NCBI GenBank assembly: GCA_030447905.1
Contig: JAUJNZ010000003.1
Span: 1-43,698 of the forward strand
Source of the DNA: Thermoleophilaceae bacterium
Lineage (GTDB): Bacteria; Actinomycetota; Thermoleophilia; Solirubrobacterales; Thermoleophilaceae
Length of the DNA stretch: 43,698 bases
Direction of reading: 5' to 3'
A program made the position numbers and the translations under genes. Position 1 is the first letter of the stretch; every line of letters begins with the position of its first letter. Of this stretch, positions 42,554 to 43,698 are shown one piece after another. Under the pieces are notes generated by a model. It ran no database searches. It had not been told where the DNA came from and saw only the letters and a program-made list of their open reading frames with translations.

Positions 42554-43698
42554 CTACGGTCGCTCGTAGATCACCCGCAGCAGGTCGCCGCTCGTCACGA
42601 AGCTCGACGAGGCGCGCGTGCACCGAGCGCGGACTCGCAGCTCGCCGTTGCCGCTGGAGTTACTGACGTAATCGGCGAGCCTGCCGCCGGTCAAGCTCCT
42701 CTCGAGCGGGGCCTCGGTGCCTCCGAGCGAGCGCGAGGCGAGCGTCACCCAGCTCCTCGTCGTCCATCGCCAGATCGCGAGCGCCTGGGTGCAGGACGCC
42801 GAGCTCTTGCCCTTGAGGGTGATCCGGAGGCTCCGGAGCGCGTTGGAGACCCTGCCGACGCGCCCGTACCAGGAGCTCACCCGGGTTCCCGCCGTCGTCG
42901 AGTTCACCTGGAAGTACCGGTTGTCGTCGGCGGCCAGGCTGCCGGCGGTGCCGGCGCGCAGGGCACCCGTTTCGACCACCGCGGCGGCCGGGAAGGCGGT
43001 GACCCTCGCGAGCGTCCGGAACGACCAGGCCCGCTCGGGGTCGAGCGGGTTACCGGAGACGTCGCGAGCGGCGGCTGAGACCCTTGCGGAGTACCAGGTG
43101 CCCGAGGCCAGCGGGGAGGCGGGGCGGAAGATCATCGCGTCGCCCGACCACGAGAAGGTCCCGGAGACGCGGGCTCCGTCGCTCGAGCGCACGAGCGAGA
43201 AGGCAGCCTCGGTCGCCGCCCTGTCCATCGGCTCGTCGAAGGCCACCGCCACTCCGGTGGCGGGCGTGATGCCGAACTGCCCGTCGGCGGGCGAGGTGAA
43301 GGCGATCTTCGGGGAGTCGACATCAGTGCTCGCGCCTGCCCAGGCCAGGTGGCCGAAGTAGCGGCCCGAGATCGGTGCGCCGGGATCACCGACGAACCCT
43401 GAGCCCTGGACGGCGGCGGCACGGCTCGCGGCGTCGCTTCGCAGCTTGTCGACGATCTGTGGTGTCGAGAGATCCGCGCACGGACCGCGCCGACCGCCCT
43501 CGTCGAGGCACAGCGCGACCGCGCCGGCGATGTGTGGCGTGGCCATGCTCGTGCCCGAGAGGGTCTTGTAGGTCCCGCCCGGCCACGTCGAGCGGATGCA
43601 GACGCCCGGTGCGGCGATCGTGTGAGCGCTGCCGGCGGGCGTCGCCGCGTAGTTCGAGAAGCTCGCGTAGCGGTCGTCGGCCTCTCCCGTCTTGCACA
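42554..43698 (-). CDS. Subtilisin-like (S8) serine protease with Big_5 domain, 5' end outside window
   Basis: About 380 C-terminal residues. The active-site serine motif SGTSMATPHIAGAVALCLDE lies near 43550-43580; the Asp and His motifs are outside the window. After the catalytic domain (ending GYFGHLAWAG-like sequence near 43350) comes an SbsA-type Ig-like domain (Big_5): PKIAFTSPADGQFGITPATG, VAVAFDEPMDRAATEAAFSL, GTWYSARVSAAARDVSGNPL. The last section has a repeat-like beta domain (YFQVNSTTAGTRVSSWYGRV) with two cysteines. Exported protease by family; the signal peptide is not visible. Seventeen bp from the esterase start and transcribed the same way. Confidence 0.9.
   Translation of the reverse strand, partial: CKTGEADDRYASFSNYAATPAGSAHTIAAPGVCIRSTWPGGTYKTLSGTSMATPHIAGAVALCLDEGGRRGPCADLSTPQIVDKLRSDAASRAAAVQGSGFVGDPGAPISGRYFGHLAWAGASTDVDSPKIAFTSPADGQFGITPATGVAVAFDEPMDRAATEAAFSLVRSSDGARVSGTFSWSGDAMIFRPASPLASGTWYSARVSAAARDVSGNPLDPERAWSFRTLARVTAFPAAAVVETGALRAGTAGSLAADDNRYFQVNSTTAGTRVSSWYGRVGRVSNALRSLRITLKGKSSASCTQALAIWRWTTRSWVTLASRSLGGTEAPLERSLTGGRLADYVSNSSGNGELRVRARCTRASSSFVTSGDLLRVIYERP

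Overview
The window is very GC-rich with strong third-position GC bias. Its gene families (ECF and RpoD-type sigma factors, zinc-finger anti-sigmas, MhuD-like monooxygenase, DGPF proteins, small charged and proline-rich proteins) point to an Actinomycetota chromosome, probably Thermoleophilia. That placement is inferred from protein recognition; there is no rRNA marker here.

Layout. (1) 1-2333: most of a TM0106-type nuclease-helicase. (2) 2466-7573: a gene graveyard. It holds a broken ECF42-type sigma gene joined to the tail of a VWA protein gene, two diverged tandem copies of a 'DGPF gene (-) plus lipoprotein gene (+)' unit, and scraps of glyoxalase and SDR genes. (3) 7602-13865: mostly intact genes (MhuD-like monooxygenase, conserved unknown, lipoprotein, truncated hemoglobin, flavin disulfide reductase), with a dipeptidase scrap and a frameshifted histidine phosphatase between them. 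(4) 12979-14184: an ECF sigma factor between two zinc-finger anti-sigma-like genes, with the reductase downstream. (5) 14442-16421: a DoxX / AhpD-like / radical SAM operon with overlapping genes. (6) 16522-22806: small conserved unknowns, including two paralogous cysteine-rich proteins, a secreted cysteine-rich protein and four small membrane-anchored proteins in two overlapping pairs. (7) 23056-27117: a tightly coupled operon of a cysteate-synthase-like PLP enzyme, a class III aminotransferase and two methyltransferases, followed by a P1-family peptidase. This is the best candidate for an undescribed biosynthetic system. (8) 28132-30263: two charged small proteins, an RpoD-type sigma factor with a strong terminator, and a proline-rich protein.

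(9) tRNA-Ser(GCT) and tRNA-Arg(ACG) follow. The 3' half of tRNA-Arg is repeated at 40240-40285, which brackets a decayed integrative element of about 9.7 kb. Broken genes recognisable inside it are a proteasome-like Ntn hydrolase, a P4-type primase-helicase, an excisionase, coiled-coil proteins, a tail-like protein and a tyrosine integrase beside the distal repeat. (10) 40338-43698: chromosomal genes resume with hemolysin III and glycerophosphodiesterase (each with one apparent 1-nt deletion), an esterase and a subtilisin-like protease cut by the window end.

Frameshifts are dense in regions 2 and 9 and nearly absent from the larger operons. This fits real decay, but base-level sequencing error cannot be excluded from sequence alone.
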